Source: Patellaria atrata CBS 101060 (taxonomy: Eukaryota > Ascomycota > Dothideomycetes > Patellariales > Patellariaceae). From it: DNA of 64,000 nt. This document shows positions 31,392 to 42,794 of this stretch, in pieces. The DNA lies in assembly GCA_010093705.1 (NCBI GenBank), contig MU006098.1, positions 45,981-109,980 on the forward strand. Reading direction: 5' to 3'. The notes beneath the pieces are model-generated. The model worked only from the letters and a program-made list of their open reading frames with translations, was not told the DNA's origin and did no database searches. Within the stretch, counting starts at the first letter, position 1. The number at the start of each line of letters is the position of its first letter. The position numbers and the translations under genes are program-made.

Positions 31392-33125
31392 CTAGGCTCT
31401 TGAGGTCTTCGCCCTCCTATTCTTACCGCACTCCTTCCGACTAAGAGCCTCTTCGGGCCACACCCAACCCCTTATCCTCTTCGCCTCTCTCTTCTCACCG
31501 AGCTGCGGTTTCGGGATCCACTCGTCCTTATCGATGCAGTTCTGCCTGGTCAAGGCGGCGGGTCCCCCAACGTCCATCCTCCAGGTACCCTTCCCTGGCA
31601 AAGGGTTCTCCTTTGCAAGCATGTGAAGATACCAGAGTGCAAGACCAGCTGTGAGGTGTACCGCGCCAGTCTCAGCATGAAGGCCATGAGTGGATAGTTG
31701 AATTGGATCTGCGAGCTCGAGGTATCCGAAGATTGGAGCAATGCCACTGGAAGATTCAGTCGTGGAAGGACCTCCGCATCGCACGCAGAGCAGCTCAATC
31801 TCAGTCATGATAAATCCGTAGCGGCATCCATGTTCTCGCATAAGACGGTGAAGATGAGCGAGGCCTTGAAGGTAGTAAACCTGCTTGTTTGCAGCTTCTC
31901 TACGCATACCAGTATTCCACTGATCATATGCTTTGACAAGCCCAACAACGCGACCACGGCCGTCGCCATAGATAGTCCTTTCGTAATCAGACTGATAGCT
32001 GGAGACAAAATCGGGCTTCTGGCGAGCGTCTGCTAGTGTTTTCTGTGCACGCATCATGATATGTGATTCACCCTGGCACATTCTCAAAGCCGCATTCACC
32101 TTGGTTGCATGATAATCCCGGTAGATGTCTTGCAGAGCTGATTCCGTCTCTGGCATCAGGGTTGGTTTAGCAGGAGTGGGAAGAAAACTTTCAGGAACCT
32201 TGACGTTGAGGAGCTCGGGAAAGCGGGGAATAGCGAGCATGTTAGAAACGTTGAAGTCGTTCCAACTCCTTAGGTTTCGAATATCCCACCAGAAGTTCAG
32301 GTTGAGAGCTCGGTTAACGCTGGTGATGCGACGAACAAGGCTAGGGGATGGATTTGGTGCAGTAAGATACTCTAGCAAAGAGGTTTCGGTCTGAACTGGA
32401 TATGGTGCTTGGACTGGAAGAGCAGTTTGGATGGTGTGAGTCTCCTGGGTCATATGCTGGACTTGGGAGTAAGACACTGGTCTTGTACTGGTATAACTGA
32501 CGCTAGGCGCAGCTGGAGTAGCCGACGTGACATAGGTTGGCATATTGCGATAAGTAGGATAACCAAAACGGCCAATCACGCTTTCATCAATGCTCGAGCC
32601 AGAGCCTGATCGACGATGCTGGTGGATAGCAGAAGCGGATGTCGAACGGGAATGCGCCATTGAAGGCCGGCTTAGCTGTGACTGGGGTGCAGCAAATGTG
32701 ACCGGGGAATTGAGCGCTGAGTGGAACAAGCTATCGTACGGGGATGAAGCAGATACGGGAGAGATGATGTAGTCTGAGGATTCGGGACTTGTGGAGCGAC
32801 GAGTAGCCATCGGTCTCTGCGCCTGTGTGTAGGGATTGAAATTGGCTGGGAAGCCAGTACTGGTGGTTGACACTGTCCTGCGGTGACGAACTGGTCCAGA
32901 TACTGGTTCCTTGATCTGGTCCTGGATGCGCACTTTGGGGAGCAGAGTTGCGCCATATCGCAGAGGAGACTTGGGAGGGGTAGTTGCGCGGGTCGCAACA
33001 GAGTTAGGGGATGAATCTTGAGAGTAGCATGAGGAGTTTGAAGTGGTACGGCTATGCGCGCTATCCGGATAGGATGCATAGAGGGTAGTCTCAGGAGTAA
33101 TTTGTCTATACATAGCGAAATCCAT
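31392..33125 (-). CDS. Conserved fungal protein of unknown function, disordered N-terminal half
   Basis: This single-exon coding region of 577 residues starts MDFAMYRQITPETTLYASYP. Residues 1-250 are Ser/Thr/Pro-rich and probably disordered, with SPLRYGATLLPK and RRTVSTTSTG motifs. From about residue 255 there is a folded region: LLEYLTAPNPSPSLVRRITSV, WWDIRNLRSWNDFN, ALRMCQGESHIMMRAQ, VVGLVKAYDQWNTGM, and a striking HGCRYGFIMTEIELLCVR. The C terminus is basic (KECGKNRRAKTSRA), like a nuclear localisation signal. The last fold is reminiscent of PD-(D/E)XK-like or kinase-accessory folds, but I cannot assign it. A 5' leader intron (33192-33138) lies just upstream. Confidence 0.85.
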   Translation of the reverse strand: MDFAMYRQITPETTLYASYPDSAHSRTTSNSSCYSQDSSPNSVATRATTPPKSPLRYGATLLPKVRIQDQIKEPVSGPVRHRRTVSTTSTGFPANFNPYTQAQRPMATRRSTSPESSDYIISPVSASSPYDSLFHSALNSPVTFAAPQSQLSRPSMAHSRSTSASAIHQHRRSGSGSSIDESVIGRFGYPTYRNMPTYVTSATPAAPSVSYTSTRPVSYSQVQHMTQETHTIQTALPVQAPYPVQTETSLLEYLTAPNPSPSLVRRITSVNRALNLNFWWDIRNLRSWNDFNVSNMLAIPRFPELLNVKVPESFLPTPAKPTLMPETESALQDIYRDYHATKVNAALRMCQGESHIMMRAQKTLADARQKPDFVSSYQSDYERTIYGDGRGRVVGLVKAYDQWNTGMRREAANKQVYYLQGLAHLHRLMREHGCRYGFIMTEIELLCVRCGGPSTTESSSGIAPIFGYLELADPIQLSTHGLHAETGAVHLTAGLALWYLHMLAKENPLPGKGTWRMDVGGPAALTRQNCIDKDEWIPKPQLGEKREAKRIRGWVWPEEALSRKECGKNRRAKTSRA

Positions 33126-34850
33126 TTTGCTACCAGACTATATATTGAATCATAAGCACTCTGCAGATGAGACTTCTGTGGAAAGGACTTACGCAATATT
33201 GTTGTTACAAGAGAAAGTCTGGATTAGGTATAACGATTACTGGGAGGGGAGTCCAGCTCCAGGTGATCTAATCAAAGACAAAAAGGAAAAGACAAAGTAA
33301 ACTCGTTGGTCTCGTAAGACGATCTAGATGTTGGTATTCTCTGACGAACTGAGGAAGAAAGTGAGGAGCGAAGCATAGCTACTTATCTTGCTGTGGAAAT
33401 GAACGCATGAGAGCCATAGGAATGGTTTTGACATGGGGAAAGGAAGACTAGCATGAGAGGCAAATTTGAAACATCTAAACATATGCTCAAAGAGGTAACG
33501 TTATGACCTATTATGATGGTATCACGATATGTGTAGAAGGTGTTTCTAGTCCCGGGATGACGGTTGAAACATCGGTCCCCATCTCTAGGAGCCTTCTAGG
33601 GAACGCCCGTTACCTTTGTCGATATCTGAAACGGACTCTAAATATGACTCTTCAAGTCCGCATTAGGCCAGAAAGGCCATGAGATATGTCGGTGAGTGGT
33701 TGAAGTGAGTAAACATAATCGACAACGGGTACGGTACTCGACTCGTCCCGTAGCCGGGCGACGCGCCGTGGTGGGCGCCAGCTAATTTGAAACGCGCTTT
33801 TCAAAAGGTCTGGTCTATTCTTGGGAGCATGATATCTTATTTTGAGCCGTTTTCTGTGAGTATTGGCGTCAGTTTCGCATTGTGAGGTTAGAGAAGAGGC
33901 CCAAAAAAGGATAAGTGAGGTTTTGTGCGGCGCTTGGAGGGCGACGCGCCGAGTTAGCGATTCCGATGGTTGATTGGCTGGATGTTTTTTGCCCGTTTTC
34001 TGCTTTTCTGCATTCTGCAAGCCGGGCTGTCGAACGGACAACAGAAACGAGGAGTCATACCTCATCTACCGTACAGATTGGTTGTAATATGAGCCTTTTT
34101 GTTTCGAAACACCTACTAACAGTAACTAGACATGCAAGTGAGAGTTGTCCATACATCTTATGCATCTGTGACTCATACACTATGTTTGATCGTCTCTGGA
34201 GCAGTTCGTTGATATACAAAAGCATGATTTTCGCGTTGATTTCGCGTTGCTTAACCTCTTCTTCCTTCCAGACTTCACAGAAACACGGCCAAAGGTGCAT
34301 TTCCGCTCGGAGTCATGGACAGCCGGAAGAAAAGAGAAGAAACAGCGCATAAGAAAAGGAAGTACAGTGCCGCACCGTAATCTCACCCCTCAAAATGCTC
34401 ATTCGTCAGACATGTTCAAAATTTTTCGAGTTTTTTGATCTTTCATTGGTTAATAAATTGTTCATCATGGTGGGCGGTTATCTGAAGTGAATGAGTTCCA
34501 CGCATAAACGCTCTCTCTCTACTCCCACCGTTTCTCAAGTCCTTCAAGAACAGTCTGAAGTCGCCTCACCCTATTTTTGTCCTTCAAAAGAGCCTCAAAT
34601 CTCGATTACGAGGCCTGATCATCTCCGATGCGGTCTCCGCCAGCCGAGCGCTTCTGATTTGAGCGCGATTGTGCAAATGGGGGGACATCTCATCAATCGA
34701 CGTCATGTTTATTTCTAGATTTATGGAACTTCGCCAATTCACCGATGTCGCAAGGCTAAGGTAAATGCCTGACACTTGTAGCAAGCGTGGTCCCGAAATC
34801 ATGCGTCAAGGTTGTGCCACAAATATCTTCAATATCGGTCTCGTTCATCG
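33126..34850. other. 1.7-kb intergenic region with a leader intron
   Basis: The left end contains a likely 5' UTR intron of the 31392 gene: minus-strand GTAAGTCC at 33192 to ATATAG at 33138, 55 nt. The rest has no supported gene. A plus-strand frame at 34491-34718 (75 residues, starting MSSTHKRSLSTPTVSQVL) and minus frames near 33650-34065 have no recognisable motif. Confidence 0.5.
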
Positions 34851-36563
34851 TTAAAGCGCTGCATCGACCTCTTTCTCCCACCACTCTGACCAATTTATGA
34901 CTTGATTTCGCGTACGAGCATGTTCCACTGCGAAGACCATGGCGTGGCTTCGAAAGATCTCTTCAAGTGTACAGCCAATGTATTCCTTTTGTGCTTTTTC
35001 AACACTCATACCACCGTTCTTAACAGCATCTATCGCTTTCACAAATTGCATAGCAATACCAGCATCACCTCCGCCATGTCCACCACCCTCTTGTTTTGGA
35101 TAATACTCTTTCGTCGTCCCTGAAGTGAAGTCGTGGACTTTAATTGTGAAGCTGTCGTACTCAATCTCTCCTTTTGTTCCGTAGATTCTACCTCTTCTAT
35201 CACACTGTTTCTCAGTAAATGCAACCATGTGGAATTGAGCGGTCTTTGCTCCTCTTCCCTTCACTCTCTCTAAGTAATTGTTACCCTCTGGCAGTGGATC
35301 GTCCTCCCATGTAATTGTAACACTTTGATCGTCACAGACATCGTTGTCTGACTCCCATACGCATCTCCCGTACCATTGTCGATTTTCTATCTCCTCGATA
35401 GGCGTTCCTTTCGTATAGTCTTCTGCTATACGCTTCATGAGCTTTTCTTTAGCAGCCGGTATGTTATTGGCGGTGTATAATTCCTCGATCTCTGGATTCA
35501 GGATCTTCACCGGCCATCCTGCAATTCCATTCTCAAAGAACCTCTCCAAGTAAATTTTCTTCGCACTATACATGCAGCTATTCTCAATCGGACAGGACAA
35601 ACAGTTCGTAGCATCTCCAGCTTCCTGCGGTTTCCTCGAATTCTTGAAAAACTTCACCGAACCTGTCGAGGACACTTGTGATGGTAGATGTGGAGGCCGA
35701 GTACTTCCTTTCGGCTGCGAACAAAGCATCCAGAGTATCCAATCGATATCATGACACGACTTCGTCAGTAGAGAAGGCGCAGTTTTCGACTCTTTCCGCC
35801 AATTACCCCTAACCCACACAGTCAGCAACGTACCTCACTTCTCAAAAGGAGAACCCCTCTACCTCACTCACCTAACGTAAGAATGCGAAAAATGCCACCA
35901 CCCCACCGGCTCCGTATGCTCCACACTCACCACATCCCCCACGACTCCTCGCTCCAGCACCAACTCCCTTAACATCAAATTGTGCGGACTATACCTCAAC
36001 ACATGACAGATCCCAAACAGCGTCTGTCTCCCCAGCGCCATCCCGCCCTCATCCTCACCAACAACTTCCAACCCCTCCTTCCCCCCCCGTCCCCCCAACC
36101 CCCGATAAATCCTCAAACAATCCCCCAAAGACGTCGCCAGCGGCTTTTCGCAAAGCACATGCACGCCTCCCAGCTCCGCCAGCGCCTCGCATACCTCAAC
36201 GTGCATCTCGTCCAACACGGCCACCACGACGGCGTCCACGCCTCCGAGTGCTCCCCCCTGCTCCTCTTCCCCTCCCCCTTTTCCACTTTCACCAGCTAAA
36301 CCCCGACCCACCAGCTCCGTCCGTCTCTCCCGCTCATAAACCACCCACTCCTCCCACCCCGTAAACTCCTCATCATACCGCGGGCCCCGGCCGCGGGGGC
36401 CCCATATGTACCGCGCCCCCAGCGTGCGGCGCGCGATTGGGTTGGGATCTGCGATGGCAACGACGGTTGCCGGGACCGTGATTGCGTTCGAGGTGATGAA
36501 GGAGGCGTAGGTGTGGCCTCTGCTGCCGCCGCCTAGGATCAGGATGCGAGGAGGTTTGGACAT
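34851..36563 (-). CDS. Gfo/Idh/MocA-family oxidoreductase, long form
   Basis: Two exons (36563-35872 and 35808-34851; 63-nt intron) encode 549 residues, well above the 350-400 usual for the family. The nucleotide-binding start is RILILGGGSRGHTYASF, and the catalytic lysine motif is HVLCEKPLATS. A Gly/Glu-rich insertion (ESGKGGGEEEQGG) interrupts the Rossmann fold. After [21 protein letters not shown] comes the KSCHDIDWILWM helix and a Cys cluster (CLSCPIENSC) that might bind metal. Members oxidise or reduce sugars, inositols or similar; the substrate is unknown. The first exon is markedly GC-rich relative to the second. Confidence 0.88.
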
Positions 36564-37177
36564 CGTTTATGCTTAGGATCAGATTAGGAGTGAAGATAGA
36601 TGGGTGAGTATGTGTGTATGTGGGTTTGTATTGAGGGTTTTGGGGTATATGAGGTGGGTATGGGTATGGTGTGGTTTTCTGTGTTTGAGGGTTTGGGGTG
36701 TTTGATGTCTGGTGCGAGATATTTAGGGAGCTCTGGGTGGTTAGGGGCGAGAGATGGTTATACGATTGCGGGTTGACTCTCTTAGCTTCTTTCGTGTGTT
36801 TTGAGGTTATGGTTGATTGGTGAAGCTTCAAACATCTACATCGCAGTGTTGCATTGCATTGTGCGTTATACCTCAGGTGGTAGCGGGAGGAGCTGGATGC
36901 GGGAGCTCCCAAGCTACCCAGGATCCAATAGGATTGTTGGGATTGATAATACTCCCTACACTGATCACTTGGAACGTGCAGTTGACGTGTAGCACTCCAA
37001 ACTAATAGTGAGAGAGTAAATATTGTAGATTATATGCTCTTCATAGAGTAAGGGAGGAGAATTCAAAATGTGTGGATTAGGATCATTGGAGTAGAAGTTT
37101 ACACAAACCGATTATAGAAGTTAGCACCAAGCACAAGTATAATGTTAGCATTAGTCACTCCCTTTTAGAGGGTGACT
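36564..37177. other. Intergenic region with purine-rich leader
   Basis: Directly upstream of the oxidoreductase, 36590-36740 is G/T-rich on the plus strand (pyrimidine/CA-rich in the transcript), as in many fungal leaders. I see no other feature. Confidence 0.5.
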
Positions 37178-38974
37178 CTATTCAGAACTCGATCTATCAA
37201 GCTCGTAAAAAAGTAAATAAGCTTCCTTCTGCATACCCAGAACATCGCTCGTCCTAGCTTCCTTAACCTTTTCGTCGCTAATCCTCCACCACCGATTATC
37301 CCTCTTCTTCGGTCGTTTTACCTGCTTGGTAAGAGAAGAAATTGAAGTTGACTTGCTCAGCGACGACCCAAGCTTAGGTGCTGACGGCGGACGTAAACCT
37401 TCCTCTTTGGGAGCAGATGTGGGTGCAGGTGGGAGTTTCTGTGTGGACGATAGCGAAGACTTGGATGAGAGTGAGGATGTCGAAGGTGAGTTTGGAGTAG
37501 GGGAGGATGAAGAAGTACGCTCCGGTGTACTCAGAAACTGCGCTCTGCTTTCCTTAGACGTTCGCGGGGATAGACGAGGACTTTGAACAGCAGATGGGTT
37601 GGGACTTGCTGCATTACTGTACACACCTCCTGTCCCAAATGAATGTGGTGTAGAGTATGGTACTGTTGGTACCTGGCGGCGAAAGGACTCGTAATGACCG
37701 CTATTATGGCCGCCCTTATGTGTCACTAACCCTAGCAGCTTGTATTTCTTTTGGTCGAGAATACCTCCAAGTGGTAATGTTTCGGGAAACGAAACTTTGG
37801 CCATGTTTTTGGTAGATAAGCTTGTGGCGGAATACAACGAGCGGGAGAGGTGAATAGCCAGAATCTTGGGAAACCCTGATATCCGCATATGCCTGGCTAT
37901 CCTTCTTTTCGGTGCGTACTTGATGTCTGGTAAGAGGACGCCAGATGGTGGCTTTTCAGGATCTTCTCTGATAGCTGTTTCTAATTTAGTTATTTCCACT
38001 TCCAACTGACTTTGTATCCTTGGGTCTCTACAGCTCGAGAGCTCTCTATTTTTGACAGATAATGCGTGTTGCAATCGGCATCTCTCGCATTTAAAGTCAT
38101 CAATGTGTTCGAGTTTGAGCATGCCATCGAAACAGTTATTCAGGGATGTACAAGACGTGTGTGGAACATTCAAGGTCAAAGTGACAAAGCTAGATACGGA
38201 GGGTTTCGGCTTGAAGTGGCAGGTTAAACACTCGATTTGGGATTCGAGCTTCCCTTCGAAAGGAAAACCATCTTCCATATCCAGATCATCTGTATCCGAA
38301 TCTCCAGTATCGCCTGAAGGTTCATCTTCCACTGAGCTATCTGGATCTGCTATTCGAGGTGGATCCCTGATCGCTTTTTGCAACTCTTCTGCTTCAGAAC
38401 GGGGTATGGTGAGTCTCTTCGACCGTCGCCTTGCCCGTCTACCGGCGTAATATTCGTCACAAAGTCTCTCCGCCACGATTTGGAGAAATTCCTGGGCATC
38501 CTGTTGTTGCCGGCTGATCCGTGTGCGGAAAGCAACTTCCAATTCCCTTATGAAGTTTTGCGCAGAAATAGTCTTTCTGTACAAAGGCCGCTCATTAAGT
38601 TTATCTAAGACATCTTTAAGTGCTTTTGTAACAAGTCCTTGCTGTAATCCCTCTAGCTTCCATGCTTTTGGACCTTGCTCAGAAAGAACTTCTTCTGTTT
38701 GCTCTTGTGTGAGCTTATAAACCTCAGGTCCATCTAAGTTGCGCCGATGTATTTCCCGTATCAGGTATATCCTCAGGTCACCTAGACCAGCAAGTACTTG
38801 AAGGATTGAATTGATGAAGCAGTCGTTGGCGGGGTTAGAGAGGCCTACAGCTCCTTTTTGCCGGGAAGGCTCGTCATCGAGGAACCATGTGGGACCGAAG
38901 ACATACACAAGAGTGATAGCAGCAAGTGATGCTCCAGCAGCATAGGTAGCTATAGTTAACGGTTTATCTGGCAT
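37178..38974 (-). CDS. Membrane-anchored ubiquitin C-terminal hydrolase (USP30/Ubp16-like)
   Basis: From the first Met with a downstream membrane helix, the protein has 598 residues. Residues 5-30 (IATYAAGASLAAITLVYVFG) form an N-terminal anchor. The USP Cys box is GLSNPANDCFINSILQVLAGL, a QQDAQEFL box follows, and the His box is KLLGLVTHKGGHNSGHYESF. A zinc-finger-like pair of CxxC (CLTCHF and CERC) is also present, and the end is WRISDEKV...EAYLLFYE. An acidic stretch (DSDTDDLDMEDG) lies in the middle and a Ser-rich insertion sits between the His box and the end. Family members remove ubiquitin from outer mitochondrial membrane proteins. Translation could begin further upstream only from a non-ATG codon. 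Confidence 0.92.
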   Translation of the reverse strand: MPDKPLTIATYAAGASLAAITLVYVFGPTWFLDDEPSRQKGAVGLSNPANDCFINSILQVLAGLGDLRIYLIREIHRRNLDGPEVYKLTQEQTEEVLSEQGPKAWKLEGLQQGLVTKALKDVLDKLNERPLYRKTISAQNFIRELEVAFRTRISRQQQDAQEFLQIVAERLCDEYYAGRRARRRSKRLTIPRSEAEELQKAIRDPPRIADPDSSVEDEPSGDTGDSDTDDLDMEDGFPFEGKLESQIECLTCHFKPKPSVSSFVTLTLNVPHTSCTSLNNCFDGMLKLEHIDDFKCERCRLQHALSVKNRELSSCRDPRIQSQLEVEITKLETAIREDPEKPPSGVLLPDIKYAPKRRIARHMRISGFPKILAIHLSRSLYSATSLSTKNMAKVSFPETLPLGGILDQKKYKLLGLVTHKGGHNSGHYESFRRQVPTVPYSTPHSFGTGGVYSNAASPNPSAVQSPRLSPRTSKESRAQFLSTPERTSSSSPTPNSPSTSSLSSKSSLSSTQKLPPAPTSAPKEEGLRPPSAPKLGSSLSKSTSISSLTKQVKRPKKRDNRWWRISDEKVKEARTSDVLGMQKEAYLLFYELDRSSSE

Positions 38975-39441
38975 ACTGTAGAAGTTGTGATAACATTTCC
39001 CCACAGGATCTATTTTCTTTCTTTCCTTCTCTTCGGTAAGAGGCAATCTAAAGTACCTTTGTCATCTGAAGCGATACAATAACGTAGGTTACGGCGTGGG
39101 GTAGTTGTCATCCACATTTGCTTTTCTAGCGACAACGCAAGGTGTTTGGTATAAATGGGGGGTTCATAACGGCCGTAACAAGCCTCACTTGAAATAAGAT
39201 CCATTGTAAGAAAGCGTAGCAACCTTTGAAGAACAGCGCAAAGACCCCAATGAGCGCGAGTGCGGCCGGTAGCGTTGTCGGCACAAGGGGATCACCAAGA
39301 GCAGCGCTGTGGCCGCCTGAAACCCCGGGCAAGTTGGCTCTCGCGACTACATCCTTTTTTGTTCGACAAGCTCAAAGAGCCGCAATAATTCCACTCACGC
39401 CCTCTCCATTTGCTTTAATACTTCCCACTTTAGGTGGTATC
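38975..39441. promoter_or_regulatory. Divergent promoter region, ubiquitin hydrolase / bL9m
   Basis: This 467-bp interval lies between divergent start codons. A minus-strand frame at 39126-39332 encodes a short peptide with a convincing hydrophobic helix (LPAALALIGVFALFFKGCYAF) and a GT splice donor near 39200. It could be the first exon of a small membrane protein, but no continuation was found. Confidence 0.4.
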
Positions 39442-40332
39442 ATGGCCGCGTCAGTGCGCCCACCATTCCTACCTCAATGCGCTTTATGTGTCCGCAAATT
39501 CACCAGACTTGGTCTCGAAGGATGGAAACCGCTACAGCAACAGCAGAGCCGTGGACTGTCGAGGAACCCAAAGTCTCCTGAAACCATCACGGTCAAATTG
39601 CTCAAGGATGTGAGGTCTTATGGGCGGAAAGGTAACTCGTACCTGTTTTGACTCCAGATTGGATGGGAACTGACGGTCGATAATAGGCGCTATTGTCCCA
39701 GTAGCAATTGGACGGATGAGAAATTTGTGGTTCCCTCAGCGAATCGCAGAGTACATTATGCGTGATGTGAAAAAGGAGCTCAAAGCAAAAAACGTCACTA
39801 TAGAGAGAGATCCAGGCTTCGTCCCCGGCCAACGCCTACGAAAGCCCAAGAAGGATACAGTTGTGCCTGCACAACCAGCTGCTGGTAAACAAGCCCTCGA
39901 ACTATTAACGGTACGTTACGGCTCGCAGTTCAATCTATACACTAAATCCAAACTGATATCGTATAGCCCCAACGTTCAATGGAGCTTCTACAAATATTTA
40001 CACCTACGCGTCTGAACTTTTTCCGTACCCCTATCGATCTTGAAGCAAAAGGTCCCTCTCCCCAACAACCAACTGGCAAGCCCCATCCCATAAGCATACA
40101 TGGATCAGTCACAGCTTCCGATATCGCAGCAAGCTTTAGAGCAGCTCTGGCGAACAATGATGAAGCAGGTAGAGTGGTATTACTTGACGATGATATTCGC
40201 TTTGTAGGAAAAGCCGCCGAAGAGGATCCTCAACGAGTCAAGCAACTTGGAAAATTTGACGTGGAAATTCGTGTGAAAGGTGTGGATAACGTGCTAAAGC
40301 GGCACATACGGGTACTACCAAACCCGGCGTAG
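39442..40332 (+). CDS. MRPL50: Mitochondrial ribosomal protein bL9
   Basis: Three exons (39442-39631, 39687-39910, 39967-40332; introns 55 and 56 nt) encode 259 residues. The N terminus is basic and hydrophobic, like a mitochondrial presequence (MAASVRPPFLPQCALCVRKF). The bL9 core reads ITVKLLKDVRSYGRKGAIVPVAIGRMRN, which corresponds to the bacterial L9 N-terminal domain. The C-terminal region includes RLNFFRTPIDL, HGSVTASDIAASF and RVVLLDDDIRFVG. It is longer than bacterial L9 by mitochondrial extensions, as is normal for fungal MRPL50. The start was chosen at the ATG that gives the presequence. Confidence 0.9.
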
Positions 40333-41274
40333 TATGTAGAGGTTCCTAAATGTAAGCTAGCTTGTATAGGGCGATTTTATGTACTTAAAACTTATATAGG
40401 ATGTACAAGGAGACCCGATGTGGTCTGTCCTCGACGATATAATGTACTTACATCTGGCCTTCGGCTGCATTCAGTTCGTAGGCCAATTAGTTTCAAGTTT
40501 CCATTTACGCTCTCCAGGATATCACATGCGGACAGGAACTGACCATTGGAGTGAAAGAAGAATCTAGATGGTGTGTACCTGCAGCTAAAGAAGCAAATCG
40601 CAAAGCATGCCGGCATTGCATTGATAGCCGGGGTAATTCGAAAATCATGAGAACGAAAGAAGACACCTATGTAGCTTGCTCCGGATCATCTTTGCCTATG
40701 TAGCTCTCGACAACGTTGACGTCGAAGGGGTCAATCATGTCTCGGCGATCCAAATGATGATCCCATGTATGTCTTATACTCGGTTACTCGTGTGAATCCA
40801 GAACAACTACGGGCAGACTCGGATGTCATAGAACGGAAAAGAGGAAGTATTCGGTATTGCGTATGACTTCAAAGGGAAAAAAAAGTACCTTTGACAATGA
40901 AAAGTACTTAAACAACCTCATGTCCACTCCCCACGCTGCCCTTGATGTTGGATTTATTACTCTCTTTACCACACACATCAGTCACCCCCATATCACTCAG
41001 GTAAATCCCTCAGCTTGTAGTTGCTTTTTAATTGAAAATTTCCAGTGAGTTGTCTTCCAATTGTTTGCTTTTTGGTTGTAATCAACAGACGCAAGCCGAG
41101 CTCAACGAGCAACCAAGGGCCCACCATCAGACCCCTCAACCCCGCCATTTTCCATTATATTTCCCTCTCTCCGTCTCTCCACCAAAATACATTTCCTTAT
41201 TTCACAGAACAAATCTGATAGTTCAGTCATCTCAGATTAACTGAAACCGGAACAACACTTAAACATACTCAATC
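40333..41274. promoter_or_regulatory. FBA1 promoter and leader
   Basis: This is a 942-bp spacer. From 41130 to 41240 it is rich in C and T with little G (CATTTTCCATTATATTTCCC, CTCTCTCCGTCTCTCC), the pyrimidine tract common in promoters of highly expressed glycolytic genes in ascomycetes. The ATG context is AATCATGGC. Nothing else is coding here. Confidence 0.6.
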
Positions 41275-41999
41275 ATGGCACAAAGCGTCCTTAGCCGTAA
41301 GAGCGGCGTCATCGTTGGAGATGATGTCTTGAAGCTTTTCAACTACGCCCAAGAGAAGAACTTTGCCATTCCAGCTATCAACGTCACAAGCTCTTCTACC
41401 GTTGTCGCAGCTCTCGAGGCCGCCCGGGATAAGAAGTCTCCCATCATCCTCCAGACCTCACAGGGTGGTGCTGCTTACTTCGCCGGCAAGGGTGTTGACA
41501 ACAAGAACCAAGAAGCTTCCATTGCGGGCGCTGTCGCAGCTGCTCATTATATCCGCTCTGTCGCACCTATCTATGGCGTTCCAGTTATCCTCCACACCGA
41601 TCATTGTGCCAAGAAGCTACTTCCCTGGTTCGATGGCATGTTGGATGCCGATGAGAAGTACTTCAAGGTGAATCACGAGACTGGATACCAGATTTTACTC
41701 ATGCTAATATTGTGGTTGTATAGGAACACGGCGAACCCCTCTTCAGCTCGCACATGATTGATCTGTCCGAAGAGCCCGTAGACTGGAACATCCAGACCAC
41801 AGCTAAGTACCTCACCCGCATGGCACCAATGAAGCAATGGCTCGAGATGGAAATCGGCATCACCGGTGGTGAAGAAGACGGTGTTAACAATGAGGACGTC
41901 GACAACAACTCCCTCTACACCCAACCCGAGGATATCTATGAGATCTACAAGACCCTGTCCCCGATCTCACCCTACTTCTCCATCGCCGCCGGCTTCGGA

Positions 42000-42038
<39 letters not shown>

Positions 42039-42410
42039 CATCCAGAATTGTTGCAGAAGCACCAGCAGTATGTCAAGGAGAAGATCAATGCCAAGGAGGA
42101 CAAGCCTGTTTTCCTTGTCTTCCACGGTGGCTCTGGATCTACCAAGAAGGAGTTCAGTGATGCGATCAGCTTTGGTGTTGTTAAAGTCAACCTCGATACT
42201 GATTTGCAATGGGCATACCTCGAGGGTATCAGGGATTACATGAAGAATAAGGCCGACTACGTACAGACCCAGGTCGGCAACCCAGACGGCGCAGATAAGC
42301 CCAACAAGAAGTACTACGATCCTCGTGTCTGGGTCCGCGAGGGTGAGAAGACCATGACCAAGCGTGTTGCTATCGCCCTCGATGACTTCAACACTGCCAA
42401 CCAATTGTAG
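41275..42410 (+). CDS. FBA1: Class II fructose-bisphosphate aldolase
   Basis: Two exons (41275-41667 and 41724-42410; 56-nt intron) encode 359 residues, the standard class II length. Zinc and active-site motifs are clear: VPVILHTDHCAKKLLPW, EHGEPLFSSHMIDLSEE, GFGNVHGVYKPGNVKL, FLVFHGGSGSTKKEF and VKVNLDTDLQWAYLEG. The enzyme splits fructose-1,6-bisphosphate to DHAP and glyceraldehyde-3-phosphate in the cytosol, using Zn2+. Codon choice is strongly biased to C-ending codons, fitting high expression. The intron lies directly before the EHGEP motif. No oddities. Confidence 0.98.
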
Positions 42411-42794
42411 ATGTGATATCATGAATTGATGGGTGAGGCGTATGAGATGGGGTTAGCCTTTGGGTGGTGTTGGTTGGTCAGTTGTAAAATATAATAACGG
42501 CCGGGGAGAAATTCTGTATCCTTCATATCTCTTCCCTGTCGGATGATAAACCACAATCGACGTCGAGCTGTTTCACACAGAAAACAGGAGTAGTCAAATA
42601 GCTAGCTAGACAGCAGAACCGTATGCAGTAGCAAATATAGTTCTTACCAAACTCTCTCTGCTCATACCCTATGAGGAGTAACATACATGCTCGTGAGAAA
42701 CATATCTAACCAACCTTCTACAAACATCGCTGATAACCACTTTTGATACACCAGACCATAAACGAATCCACTATTCAACACGAGAACAACACAT
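42411..42794. other. Convergent intergenic region FBA1 / ARG4
   Basis: This 384-bp spacer lies between two converging genes and should hold both 3' UTRs. No gene is seen. Confidence 0.5.

Noticed and set aside
39126-39332. Small membrane protein exon between the ubiquitin hydrolase and bL9m genes
   Set aside because: The helix is attractive, but no second exon or family could be found; it is mentioned only within the intergenic entry.
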